A DNA stretch of 11,221 nt from JBKJVQ01 sp046717125 (lineage in GTDB: Bacteria > Pseudomonadota > Alphaproteobacteria > Rhizobiales > Methyloligellaceae), in NCBI GenBank assembly GCA_046717125.1, contig JBKJVQ010000078.1, positions 1 to 11,221 on the forward strand, written 5' to 3'. Shown one piece after another: positions 1 to 6,689 of this stretch. Below the pieces are notes generated by a model, which saw only the letters and a list, made by a program, of their open reading frames with translations, searched no databases and was not told the DNA's origin. A program made the translations under genes and the position numbers. The stretch's first letter is position 1; each line of letters starts with the position of its first letter.

Positions 1-62
1 ACTGCTCCCCCCGCCGCCGCATATTTTAACTCTGAAATATCCCCCCCTCTCGACGGAGCACT

Positions 63-90
63 CGCGCGCTGCCGCCGGCGGCGGCGCGCG
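63..90. repeat. GC-only palindrome
   Basis: Positions 63-76 are the reverse complement of 77-90 apart from one G-T pair (70 with 83). This can fold into a hairpin of about 12 bp with a CCGG loop. It is followed on the plus strand by AAAAA (93-97), not by a T-run, so it is not a plus-strand rho-independent terminator. Role unknown. Confidence 0.5.
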
Positions 91-344
91 CCAAAAAGTA
101 ATCCCCGGCCCCTAAACCTCGCCATGATGACCCCGCCGTCCCCGTTAAGGGATGCGTGTCCGGCCCGTCCGAACATGCGGGGGTGGCGCGGCGCCCCTTT
201 GCGGATGTGGTCTAACGGCCCGCTCCGTTGAGGGCCCTTCCGACCGCGACCCCGGGACTCTCGTCCTGGCGCCGCCAGGCTGCAAGCCGGCGGGGATTGG
301 CCCAATGGCGAGACGAGCGCGGCGGAAGCGATGAAAGACGCCGT

Positions 345-405
345 GTGCGGGGCGCCGCGAGGCTGCCCACCAATATTACGGATGCGGTCTTGCGGCGCTC
401 CGCAC
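345..405. repeat. 14-bp inverted repeat with 33-nt loop
   Basis: The left arm at 345-358 (GTGCGGGGCGCCGC) pairs with the right arm at 392-405 (GCGGCGCTCCGCAC) at all 14 positions, counting one G-T pair (351 with 399). The intervening 33 bases are less GC-rich and include CAATATTACGG. A second hairpin (409-423) follows three bases later. The stem is long enough to suggest a structured transcript or a mobile palindromic repeat. I do not recognise a family. Confidence 0.5.
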
Positions 406-511
406 GATCCCCGACCGTCGGGGCTGAAATGGGCATGACCGGCGTCGATGGCGGCCGGAGGCTTGCCCGCGCGCCCCCGCTCTTTGAACGCATACTCGGC
501 AACGTCCACCT

Positions 512-574
512 CCCCCGACTTGATCGGGGGATTAACCGGGGGACCCAGATGGGTGGCCCGGTCAAGCCGGGCCA
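512..574. repeat. Two-palindrome intergenic repeat, possible terminator of the CoA-transferase gene
   Basis: Two hairpins stand 23 bases apart. The first (512-530) is CCCCCGA-CTTGA-TCGGGGG. The second (554-574) is TGGCCCGG-TCAAG-CCGGGCCA. The loops CTTGA and TCAAG are reverse complements, so the whole element is roughly an inverted pair. This architecture resembles the short palindromic mosaic elements (RIME-like) common between genes in Rhizobiales; that is family knowledge, not a match I could run. It begins 16 bases past the minus-strand stop at 590-592, so it may also end or protect that transcript. No T-run follows on the minus strand. Confidence 0.6.
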
Positions 575-589
575 CGTCGCAGAGTTATG

Positions 590-2581
590 CTACTCCGCAG
601 CCTCTCCCACGGGCGCAGCGGCGCTCTCTCCGGCCGCCACGTTCACGCCCTCGGCGCGTTCGAGGAACGCGTGGGCGTCTTCCTTGCGCTCGAACACATG
701 CGGGGCGAGGCCGCGCTTCTTCAGCGCTTCCTGCATCTTCATCCGCAGGAAGGCGTTGGTCGCATAGCGCGTCGTCGTCTCGTAGTAGTTCTTGCTCAGA
801 TACTCGATCATGTCGGCATAGTCGTCGACCAGGCTTTCGCTGATGCGGAAGCCGTCATGGTTGACCACCGAGTTGACGCGCTTGCCGGCGCGCTCGCAGG
901 CCTCGACCAGCACCTTCCTGAGATCGTCGATGTCGCTCTTCTGACGCACCTGCCAGCCCTCGAGGTTGAGGAACAGGATGTTGCGGTTCTCGTCGTAGCT
1001 GACGCGGTCGCAGAGGTTGAGGTTGAGCAGGTCCTTGAGCAGCTCCATCGGCTCGTCGCGGAAGATGCGCGGGTCCATAGAAATCGGCTTGTTGACGATC
1101 GGCTTGAAGCCCATGTGCGGGAGGATGTCGCGCTCGACATCGATGCCCGGCGCGACCTCGATCAGCTCGACACCCTCCCGTGTGAGCTGGAAGACGCAGC
1201 GCTCGGTCACGTAGATGACGGGCTGGCCGCGCTCCTGGGCGAACTCGCCGGAGAACGTCACCTGCTCGACGTGATCGATGAACTTCTGCGACTTGCCTTC
1301 CTGCAGGATTTTCACTGCGCCGTCCTTCACCTCGATCTCAAGGCCGCCGACCGTGAAGGTGCCGGCGAAGACGACGCAGCGGGCATTCTGGCTGATGTCG
1401 ATGAAGCCGCCGCAACCGTTGAGCCTGCCGCCGAACTTCGAGGTGTTGACGTTGCCGTGCTTGTCGCACTCGGCCATGCCGAGGGAGGTCATGTCGAGTC
1501 CACCGCCGTGGTAGAAGTCGAACATCTGGTTCTGGTCGATGACGCAGTCGGCGTTGGTCGCCGCCCCGAAGCTCGAGCCCGATGCCAGCACGCCGCCGAC
1601 AGCGCCGGCCTCGGTGGTCAGCGTGATGTAGGGGGTGACTTTCTCCTCGTTCGCGATCGAGGAGATGCCCTCGGGCGCGCCGACGCCGAGATTGACGACG
1701 CCGTTCGGCGGCAGTTCGAACGCCGCGCGGCGCGCGATGATCTTGCGCGCGTCGAGCTTCATCCTGGCCAGCCCGGTCACGGGCACGCGGATCTGGCCGG
1801 AGAGCGCGGCCGACGTCATGACGCCGTAGTTCATGCGGTGCATCTCGCCCTCGGCGAGCACCACGCAATCCACTAGGATGCCCGGCACACGGACGTTCTT
1901 CGGCAGCAGGAAGCCGTCGTCAACGATGCGCTCGACCTGCGCGATCACGACCCCGCCATTGTTGCGGGCGGCCATCGCCTGGGCGAGGCAGTCGAGCGTC
2001 AGCGCCTCGCGCTCCATGGTGATGTTGCCGGAAGGATCGGCGGAGGTGCCGCGGATGAAAGCGACGTCGATCTTGGTCGCCTTGTAGAACAGCCATTCCT
2101 CGCCATCGACCTCGACCAGCTTGACGATGTCCTCGTCGGTCACCTCGTTGACCTTGCCGCCGCCAAGCCGCGGGTCGCAGTAGGTCTTGAGGCCGGCCTT
2201 CGAGAACAGGCCCGGCTGGCCGGCGGCGCAGGCGCGATAGAGCTGGGAGATGACGCCCTGCGGCAGGTTGTAGCCGCGGATCCTGTTCTCCTTGGCGGCC
2301 TGCGCGACCTTCGGCATACGTCCGAAATTCGCGGCAATCACGCGGGCCAGCAGCCCTTCGTGATGCAGGCGGCCGGTGCCAAGCCCTTTCGAGTCCCCGG
2401 CGCCTGCCGTCATGATCAGCGTCAGGCCCTTCGGCGAGCCTGTCTCGACGAACCGCGTCTCCAGCGCTGCGTGAAGCGCCTCGGGGACGCAGCTCTGCAC
2501 GAAGCCGGTCGTCGTGACGACGTTGCCGTCGTTGATCAACGCGACCGCCTCGGCGGCCGTGATAACCTTGTTCTTTTTCAT
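590..2581 (-). CDS. Acyl-CoA:acetate/3-ketoacid CoA-transferase (YdiF-type) with C-terminal extension
   Basis: This 663-residue protein belongs to family I CoA-transferases, which move CoA between acyl groups through a glutamyl-CoA intermediate. Visible signatures are an N-terminal alpha-type half (about 1-280) and a beta-type half containing GVGAPEG, TTEAGAVGG (E324 is the likely catalytic glutamate), QMFDFYHGGGLDM, MAECDKHGNVN and GCGGFIDISQNA. This order matches the fused YdiF/propionate CoA-transferase type, which usually has about 520-530 residues. Here about 145 residues follow the usual end (MDPRIF, near 500-507). They alternate strand and helix and resemble a STAS/SpoIIAA-like fold, ending in a low-complexity Ala-rich tail. 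I chose ATG 2581 over GTG 2599 because GGAGG lies inside the GTG-initiated part. The gene is divergent from the next one. The acyl substrate cannot be told from sequence. Confidence 0.9.
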   Translation of the reverse strand: MKKNKVITAAEAVALINDGNVVTTTGFVQSCVPEALHAALETRFVETGSPKGLTLIMTAGAGDSKGLGTGRLHHEGLLARVIAANFGRMPKVAQAAKENRIRGYNLPQGVISQLYRACAAGQPGLFSKAGLKTYCDPRLGGGKVNEVTDEDIVKLVEVDGEEWLFYKATKIDVAFIRGTSADPSGNITMEREALTLDCLAQAMAARNNGGVVIAQVERIVDDGFLLPKNVRVPGILVDCVVLAEGEMHRMNYGVMTSAALSGQIRVPVTGLARMKLDARKIIARRAAFELPPNGVVNLGVGAPEGISSIANEEKVTPYITLTTEAGAVGGVLASGSSFGAATNADCVIDQNQMFDFYHGGGLDMTSLGMAECDKHGNVNTSKFGGRLNGCGGFIDISQNARCVVFAGTFTVGGLEIEVKDGAVKILQEGKSQKFIDHVEQVTFSGEFAQERGQPVIYVTERCVFQLTREGVELIEVAPGIDVERDILPHMGFKPIVNKPISMDPRIFRDEPMELLKDLLNLNLCDRVSYDENRNILFLNLEGWQVRQKSDIDDLRKVLVEACERAGKRVNSVVNHDGFRISESLVDDYADMIEYLSKNYYETTTRYATNAFLRMKMQEALKKRGLAPHVFERKEDAHAFLERAEGVNVAAGESAAAPVGEAAE

Positions 2582-2592
2582 GCCCGCGTTCG

Positions 2593-2597
2593 CCTCC
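2593..2597 (-). promoter_or_regulatory. Ribosome binding site that decides the CoA-transferase start
   Basis: On the minus strand GGAGG lies 11 bases upstream of ATG 2581. The alternative start GTG 2599 overlaps this GGAGG and has no comparable site of its own, so ATG 2581 is preferred. Confidence 0.6.
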
Positions 2598-2661
2598 ACG
2601 AACCAAGACGCCCTTCGCCGTCCGGCGTGAGCGCAATTTATCGTTTATTTGCAGATGCTAT

Positions 2662-2697
2662 TCAGCGCAGCGCGCAAGAGCAATCGCTCAGCGCAGC
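2662..2697. repeat. 10-bp direct repeat in divergent intergenic region
   Basis: TCAGCGCAGC occurs at 2662-2671 and again at 2688-2697, 26 bases apart from start to start. The match extends imperfectly on the right (GCGC against TCGC). Both copies lie between the divergent CoA-transferase and hypothetical genes, where a regulator could bind. No regulator gene is in view. Confidence 0.4.
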
Positions 2698-2720
2698 TCG
2701 CCTTCGCGCCTGCCTGCTCT

Positions 2721-2748
2721 TTGACTTTGCGCGACAGGCTCATTAGCT
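2721..2748 (+). promoter_or_regulatory. Possible promoter of the 109-residue hypothetical gene
   Basis: TTGACT (2721-2726) is a good -35 match. After 16 bases comes TTAGCT (2743-2748), a poor -10. If used, transcription would begin at or next to ATG 2756 and give a leaderless or nearly leaderless mRNA. There is no well-spaced Shine-Dalgarno; only GGGGA directly adjoins the start. Confidence 0.25.
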
Positions 2749-2755
2749 GGGGACG

Positions 2756-3085
2756 ATGCCCTCCCACACCTACGCGCTGTTCCGCGAAGCCATCCTCACC
2801 CAGCGGCCGATCCATTGCCGCTATCAGGGCAAGCACCGCGAGATCTGCCCGATCGTCCTCGGCTACAAGGATCGCGAGGAGAAGGCGCTGGTCTTCCAGT
2901 ATGGCGGCCAGACCAACACGCGCCTGCCTCCTGGGGGCGAGTGGCGCTGCTTTCGTCTTGGCGATGTCAGCGGTCCCGTGCTCGCCGATGACCCGTGGCG
3001 CGAAGGCGACCGGCACAGCCAGCCGCAATCTTGCGTCGACATCGTCGATCTCGACATCAACATTCACGTGCGCAAGCGGCGCTGA
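2756..3085 (+). CDS. Conserved hypothetical protein, WYL-like small domain
   Basis: This 109-residue soluble protein has no signal peptide or membrane segment. It resembles a recurring family of small alphaproteobacterial hypotheticals with the pattern LFREAI, CRYQGKHREICP, LPPGGEWRCF, DDPWREGDRH and SCVDIVDLDIN. The middle (about 15-80) runs basic strand, Pro/Ile-rich strand, aromatic strand, then EWRCF-RL and a D-x-PW end. This recalls the SH3-like beta-barrel of WYL domains, which sense ligands or nucleic acid ends, but without a DNA-binding helix-turn-helix. The WYL link is inference only. It has three cysteines (C21, C31, C65) and a fourth at C93. The gene stands alone, divergent from the CoA-transferase and 118 bases before CYTH-CHAD. 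I chose ATG 2756 because the family-like sequence starts there. Confidence 0.75.
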   Translation: MPSHTYALFREAILTQRPIHCRYQGKHREICPIVLGYKDREEKALVFQYGGQTNTRLPPGGEWRCFRLGDVSGPVLADDPWREGDRHSQPQSCVDIVDLDINIHVRKRR

Positions 3086-3126
3086 GCTGCGGGTTTTGTC
3101 CTGCCCGAAGAAACAATTCCGTCCAA

Positions 3127-3156
3127 TTGACAATTCTCTCCACGTGACGCCGCAAT
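3127..3156 (+). promoter_or_regulatory. Possible promoter of the CYTH-CHAD/SDR/GST run
   Basis: A perfect TTGACA stands at 3127-3132. The best -10 is weak: CGCAAT at 3151-3156 with an 18-base spacer. It lies in the 118-base gap before ATG 3204 and would serve the three co-directional genes that follow. Confidence 0.3.
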
Positions 3157-3203
3157 AGGCTCCCGCCGGATAGGCCCAAGCGGCCTCCAATGACCAAGAA
3201 TTC

Positions 3204-4712
3204 ATGGCCCGCCAGCGCGAGATCGAACTGAAGCTTGAGGTGGGCCCCGAAGGCCTGGCCGCACTCAAGAATGGCGCCCTTGCCGGCCGCATACCCGTGG
3301 GTGAGGCCAGCCAGGCGGAGCTCGTGTCGGTCTACTACGACACGCCGAAGCGGAAGCTCCGGCGCAACGATCTCACGCTCCGCATTCGGCGGATCGGGGA
3401 CCAATATCTCCAAACCATCAAACACGAGGCGGGCGCGCACGAACAATTCGGCCGGGACGAGTGGGAGCGCCCGGTTCGGGGGGCGTGGCCGAAGCTAAGC
3501 CGCGCGCGCGGCAAGGGGCCGAAGCCGCTGCGCAGCAGGAAGCTTCCGCGCAGGCTGAAACCCGTCTTCGAAACCAGCGTCCAGCGCACGACATATGATC
3601 TCGTCGTCGGCCCAACCCATATCGAGCTGGCGCTCGACGAGGGCGCAATCGTCGCCGGCGACCGTCGTGAAACTGTCGCGGAACTTGAGCTGGAGCTGAA
3701 GGCAGGAGCGGTCGCCGATCTCTTCCGTCTCGCGCGCCTGATCGGCAACATCGTGCCGGTCCAGCTCGGGTCACGGAGCAAGGCCCAGCGCGGTTATGCT
3801 CTGGCCGCGGGCGAAGCGGCGGAAGCGGTCAAGTCGCTCCCCATGGCGATCACGCGGAAACAGGATTGCGCCGCCGCTTTTCAGACGATCGGGCGCGCCT
3901 GCATCGACCAGCTCAATCTCAATCGCCCGCTCGTACTGCAAGGCGATCCGGACGCGCTACATCAGGCACGTGTCGCGTTGCGGCGGCTGCGTTCGGCGAT
4001 CTCGCTTTTTTCCAGCATGCTTGACGATCCGCAGACGGATTGCATCAAGGCTGATCTCAAATCGCTCGGCAGCGCATTCGGGCGTGCGCGCGAACTGGAC
4101 GTCCTGCGCGAGAAGCTCGCGACAGAACGCCCGAAGATGGGGGGCAATCTGCTTCGCGTCGTGGAGGACGAGCGTGACGCAGCCTTTGCCGCGGCGAAGG
4201 ATGTCATCCAGGAGCCGCGGTTTCGGCGTATCGCGATTGCAACGCTAGCTTGGATCGAGGCGGGCGACTGGCTGCATTCGGAGGAAAAGAAGCGGCGCGC
4301 AGCACGCAAGCAAGGCATCGCGAAGCATGCGACGCGCGAGCTGAAGCGGCGCTACGTGAAAATTGTAAAGGAAGGTCGGGATCTTGCGCGCGTGGAGCCG
4401 GAGGTGCGCCATCGGCTGCGCATCCGCATCAAGAAGCTGCGCTATGCGTCGGAGTTCTTTGGCGGCGCGCTTTCGAAGTCCACGAAACGGCGGAAGAATT
4501 TCGCGACGCGGCTGGAGGCGCTGCAGGATTGTCTGGGCGCGTTGAACGACATCGAAGCCAATCGGCGGCTGATGGCGCAGGTCATGGGGGATTCGCGCGA
4601 CAATGGAGCCGCCGCCAGGCCACTCGCCGCCGAAGAGGATGTCGACGCCTTGCTCGTCCAGACGGAGAAAACATTCGCGTCGTTCCGCAAGGCCAAGCCG
4701 TTCTGGCGCTAG
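3204..4712 (+). CDS. CYTH and CHAD domain protein (inorganic triphosphatase / polyphosphate-associated)
   Basis: The 502-residue protein has two domains. CYTH (about 1-205) starts with the defining E-x-E-x-K motif as E6, E8, K10. It continues with YYDTPKRKLRRNDLTLRIRR (about 44-63), QTIK (70-73) and the acidic strand ELELELK (160-166), which together line a triphosphate tunnel with metal-binding acids and basic residues. CHAD (about 215-500) is helical, with the conserved His and basic patches HQARVALRRLR (253-263) and RHRLRIRIKKLRYASEFF (402-419), known to bind polyphosphate. Similar fusions (YgiF-type) hydrolyse tripolyphosphate, and CHAD proteins associate with polyphosphate granules. The protein is cytoplasmic, with no signal peptide. 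ATG 3204 puts the CYTH motif at the N-terminus; no clear Shine-Dalgarno precedes it. SDR follows after 23 bases. Activity on tripolyphosphate is inferred. Confidence 0.92.
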   Translation: MARQREIELKLEVGPEGLAALKNGALAGRIPVGEASQAELVSVYYDTPKRKLRRNDLTLRIRRIGDQYLQTIKHEAGAHEQFGRDEWERPVRGAWPKLSRARGKGPKPLRSRKLPRRLKPVFETSVQRTTYDLVVGPTHIELALDEGAIVAGDRRETVAELELELKAGAVADLFRLARLIGNIVPVQLGSRSKAQRGYALAAGEAAEAVKSLPMAITRKQDCAAAFQTIGRACIDQLNLNRPLVLQGDPDALHQARVALRRLRSAISLFSSMLDDPQTDCIKADLKSLGSAFGRARELDVLREKLATERPKMGGNLLRVVEDERDAAFAAAKDVIQEPRFRRIAIATLAWIEAGDWLHSEEKKRRAARKQGIAKHATRELKRRYVKIVKEGRDLARVEPEVRHRLRIRIKKLRYASEFFGGALSKSTKRRKNFATRLEALQDCLGALNDIEANRRLMAQVMGDSRDNGAAARPLAAEEDVDALLVQTEKTFASFRKAKPFWR

Positions 4713-4735
4713 ACACTTTCTAACGGAGCTGCTCC

Positions 4736-5524
4736 ATGCATGTCGACCTTTCCGGCCTTCGCGCACTCGTCACCGGCTCGACCAAGGGCATCGGCCGCGC
4801 GGTGGCGCAGAAGCTTGCCCATTGCGGCGCGGAGGTTGCCTTGAACGGGCGCAAGCCGGACGACGTGAAGGCTGCGATCGACCGCATGTCCGGCGCGGTG
4901 CCGGAAGCGACCTTCATCGCCGCGCCGGGCGATGTCGCGACGCCGCAAGGCGCGCAAGCCGTGATCGCGGCCGCCGGCGAGGTCGACATCCTCGTCAACA
5001 ATGTCGGCATCTTCGAAATCAAGGACGCGTTCGAGATCACGGACGACGAGTGGCGCGCGATGTTCGAGGTGAATGTTCTCTCCGGCGTTCGCCTCACACG
5101 CCATTACGGTCCCCGCATGCGCGAGCGCGGCTTCGGTCGCATCGTGTTCATCTCGTCGGAATCGGGGATCCAGATCCCGACCGAGATGATCCATTACGGC
5201 TTCTCCAAATCCGCCGATCTTGCACTGACCCGCGGCTTCGCCCAGGCACTTTCCGGCACGGGCGTGACGGTCAACGCCGTGCTGCCCGGCCCGACCATGA
5301 CGGAAGGCGTCGAAGAGTTTCTCCGCTCGCAGGGTCTCGATCCCGCGCACGACGAGATGGAGGAGAAGTTTTTCGGCAGCGCGCGGCCGAATTCGATCAT
5401 CAAGCGTTTCGAGAAACCGGAAGAGATCGCCGAGGTTGTGGCGTTCATCGTCTCGCGCGAGGCGGCGATCATCACGGGCGCGCCGGTGCGCGCCGAAGGC
5501 GGCATCGTGCTTTCGATTACGTGA
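4736..5524 (+). CDS. SDR family NAD(P)-dependent oxidoreductase
   Basis: This 262-residue classical short-chain dehydrogenase has the full motif set: cofactor loop TGSTKGIG (13-20), NNVG (88-91), structural N113, catalytic S141, Y154 and K158 (YGFSK), then LPGP (173-176) after the active site. The length is typical of the class. It should reduce a carbonyl or oxidise an alcohol using NAD(P)(H) in the cytoplasm. The substrate cannot be told; it is not clearly FabG. NGRK after the second strand, with a basic residue instead of an acidic one, suggests NADPH preference (inference). GGAG at 4725-4728 stands 7 bases before ATG 4736. The gene follows CYTH-CHAD by 23 bases, so co-transcription is likely. 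Confidence 0.9.
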   Translation: MHVDLSGLRALVTGSTKGIGRAVAQKLAHCGAEVALNGRKPDDVKAAIDRMSGAVPEATFIAAPGDVATPQGAQAVIAAAGEVDILVNNVGIFEIKDAFEITDDEWRAMFEVNVLSGVRLTRHYGPRMRERGFGRIVFISSESGIQIPTEMIHYGFSKSADLALTRGFAQALSGTGVTVNAVLPGPTMTEGVEEFLRSQGLDPAHDEMEEKFFGSARPNSIIKRFEKPEEIAEVVAFIVSREAAIITGAPVRAEGGIVLSIT

Positions 5525-5526
5525 TT

Positions 5527-5556
5527 GACGCTTCAGCGGCCCGTTCGGGAAGCGTC
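5527..5556 (+). terminator. Hairpin just after the SDR stop, possible weak terminator or attenuator
   Basis: GACGCTTC (5527-5534) is perfectly complementary to GAAGCGTC (5549-5556), an 8-bp stem with a 14-base loop that begins 2 bases after the SDR stop. Only TTACT follows, not a proper T-run. It may trim or partly stop transcription before the GST gene, which starts at 5614. Confidence 0.35.
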
Positions 5557-5613
5557 TTACTCCCGGCCATTTTGGGCGCTCTGTTTCTGGGCCTGCAGCC
5601 CAATGAGGAAACA

Positions 5614-6237
5614 ATGGCGCCCCTGACGCTTTACCATGCCTCGCCCTCCCGCTCTTCCGTGGTCCTGTGGATGCTGGAGGAACTGGGCGAGCCTTATGAT
5701 CTGAAGCTGCTTGATCTCCAGAAAGGCGAACAGAAATCGCCCGAGTTTCTCGCCATCAATCCGATGGGCAAGGTGCCGACGCTGAAGGCCGGTGACGTTG
5801 TGGTCACCGAAGTCTCGGCGATCTGCACCTGGCTCGCCGATGAAGACCCTGCGGCGAACCTGGCCCCGCCGATCGGCGATCCGCGTCGGGCCGCCTATCT
5901 CAAATGGATGTTTTACGGGCCTAGTTGCGTCGAGCCCGCGATGTTCGCCAAGGCGTTTCCGCCGGCGCAGCCAACGCCGCTTGGCGCGGCGGGCTGGGGC
6001 AGTTTCGATACGGTAATGGATGTCTTGGCCAAAGGCGTCGAGACCGGCGCTTATATTCTCGGAGATCAGTTTACCGCGGCCGACATCGTGATCGGCTCGG
6101 GTCTCCGTTGGGGCATGAGTTTCGGGATCATTCCCCCGCGCCCTGAGTTCAAACGCTATGTCGATATGCTCGACGAAAGACCGGCCGGCCGCCGCGCACG
6201 CGAAAAAGACGAAGGATTTAGAACAAAAAGCGCTTGA
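5614..6237 (+). CDS. Glutathione S-transferase family protein
   Basis: This 207-residue protein has a thioredoxin-like N-terminal domain (about 3-80) with HASPSRSSVVLWMLEELG (8-25, a serine-rich active-site region rather than the beta-class cysteine) and NPMGKVPTL (49-57, cis-Pro P55). The helical C-terminal domain carries YILGDQFTAADI (147-158), the N-capping box of the family. The usual E-S pair that holds the glutathione gamma-glutamyl group reads E66-V67-S68 here, so glutathione binding may be altered. Such cytoplasmic enzymes conjugate or reduce electrophiles with glutathione; the substrate is unknown. I chose ATG 5614 because GAGGAA (5605-5610) precedes it closely and the domain starts there. 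The frame stays open upstream across the SDR gene, but that part is a shadow. It is 89 bases after SDR. Confidence 0.88.
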   Translation: MAPLTLYHASPSRSSVVLWMLEELGEPYDLKLLDLQKGEQKSPEFLAINPMGKVPTLKAGDVVVTEVSAICTWLADEDPAANLAPPIGDPRRAAYLKWMFYGPSCVEPAMFAKAFPPAQPTPLGAAGWGSFDTVMDVLAKGVETGAYILGDQFTAADIVIGSGLRWGMSFGIIPPRPEFKRYVDMLDERPAGRRAREKDEGFRTKSA

Positions 6238-6261
6238 CCCGCCGCATCGGGGAACAGGCAC

Positions 6262-6522
6262 TGCCGCTTTGTTGCAACACAACCGGCAAAAACATCACAG
6301 ATGCGCCTCCGGGGTTTGACCCGTCGCGCAAACCCTGCGACCCTGTTCTGGATGATGTCAGGGCCGGTTCTGGCGAGAAACCGGCATTCCTTCAGATTGA
6401 AGGATGGGCGTGCGGGTCCCTGGTACGCGATAACCAGAACGCGGGACCCGCACGGCCCCCGACGGCCCGTTCGGCGAGATAGGGCCGACCTCGTACGACG
6501 ACGGCGCGTGACGTGCGCGCCG
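6262..6522. other. Array of consecutive hairpins, candidate structured RNA or palindromic element
   Basis: Seven hairpins lie end to end. (1) TGCCG 6262-6266 with 6284-6288, plus TTGT/ACAA inside. (2) 6310-6318 with 6329-6337: 9 bp, one G-T. (3) GCCGGTT 6363-6369 with 6379-6385. (4) TCCTTCA 6388-6394 with 6398-6404. (5) 6409-6420 with 6443-6454: perfect 12 bp. (6) CGGCCC 6463-6468 with 6482-6487. (7) CGGCGCG 6502-6508 with 6516-6522. None has a downstream T-run. I do not recognise a riboswitch or other RNA family. Confidence 0.45.
6409..6454. repeat. Perfect 12-bp inverted repeat with nested inner stem
   Basis: CGTGCGGGTCCC (6409-6420) is the exact reverse complement of GGGACCCGCACG (6443-6454). 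An inner stem TGGT (6421-6424) with ACCA (6433-6436) stacks on it and leaves a six-base bulge (6437-6442). It is the strongest element of the hairpin array. Without a T-run it is not a standard terminator on either strand. Confidence 0.6.
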
Positions 6523-6660
6523 GTCATCGAAATGTAAGTGTGGGTGCGTTCCCCCGCGGCGGAATGAGAATCCGCTCTTCCCTCTCGATCATGCTGACCG
6601 CCATTCTTGGCAGGACCAAGGCAGAACGCCAGCAGCTCCACTATTCGTGGCTTCCGCGCC

Positions 6661-6689
6661 TTGCTTCGGCGGGCGGGTACGGATTTAAT
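6661..6689 (+). promoter_or_regulatory. Likely promoter of the mxaD-like/propeller unit
   Basis: TTGCTT (6661-6666), a 17-base spacer, then TTTAAT (6684-6689), which matches the -10 consensus at five of six positions. Transcription would begin near 6696 and give a leader of about 30 bases carrying GGAG (6714-6717), 8 bases before ATG 6726. Confidence 0.45.

Larger units (their letters stand above)
1..589. other. Intergenic region without a supportable gene, rich in palindromes
   Basis: No open frame here has a credible start, ribosome binding site or recognisable protein. The frames that are open are rich in Arg, Pro and Gly and overlap each other on both strands, as expected of GC-rich non-coding DNA. 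The stretch holds a GC palindrome at 63-90, a long inverted repeat at 345-405, a small hairpin at 409-423 (stem CCCCGA/TCGGGG) and a two-palindrome element at 512-574 just beyond the CoA-transferase stop. I see no tRNA or known structured RNA. The left-hand neighbour gene lies outside the window. Confidence 0.6.

Noticed and set aside
1..589. tRNA, RNase P RNA or tmRNA in the left region
   Set aside because: I could not find the conserved arms or motifs of any of these. The palindromes do not fit a cloverleaf or the RNase P core.
587..1876. A 429-residue open frame on the plus strand opposite the CoA-transferase
   Set aside because: Composition (runs of Ala, Val, Asp, Leu, Glu) is what the complement of a GC-rich gene gives. 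It has no ribosome binding site or recognisable motif, and the opposite strand encodes a clear enzyme.
4603..5613. N-terminal extension of the GST frame across the SDR gene (544 residues in all)
   Set aside because: The extension is Arg-rich and lies wholly over the CYTH-CHAD end and SDR in another frame. The GST has its own GAGGAA and ATG 5614.
6262..6290. Rho-independent terminator after the GST gene
   Set aside because: The hairpin is followed by AAAAA on the plus strand, and on the minus strand the T-run precedes rather than follows it.
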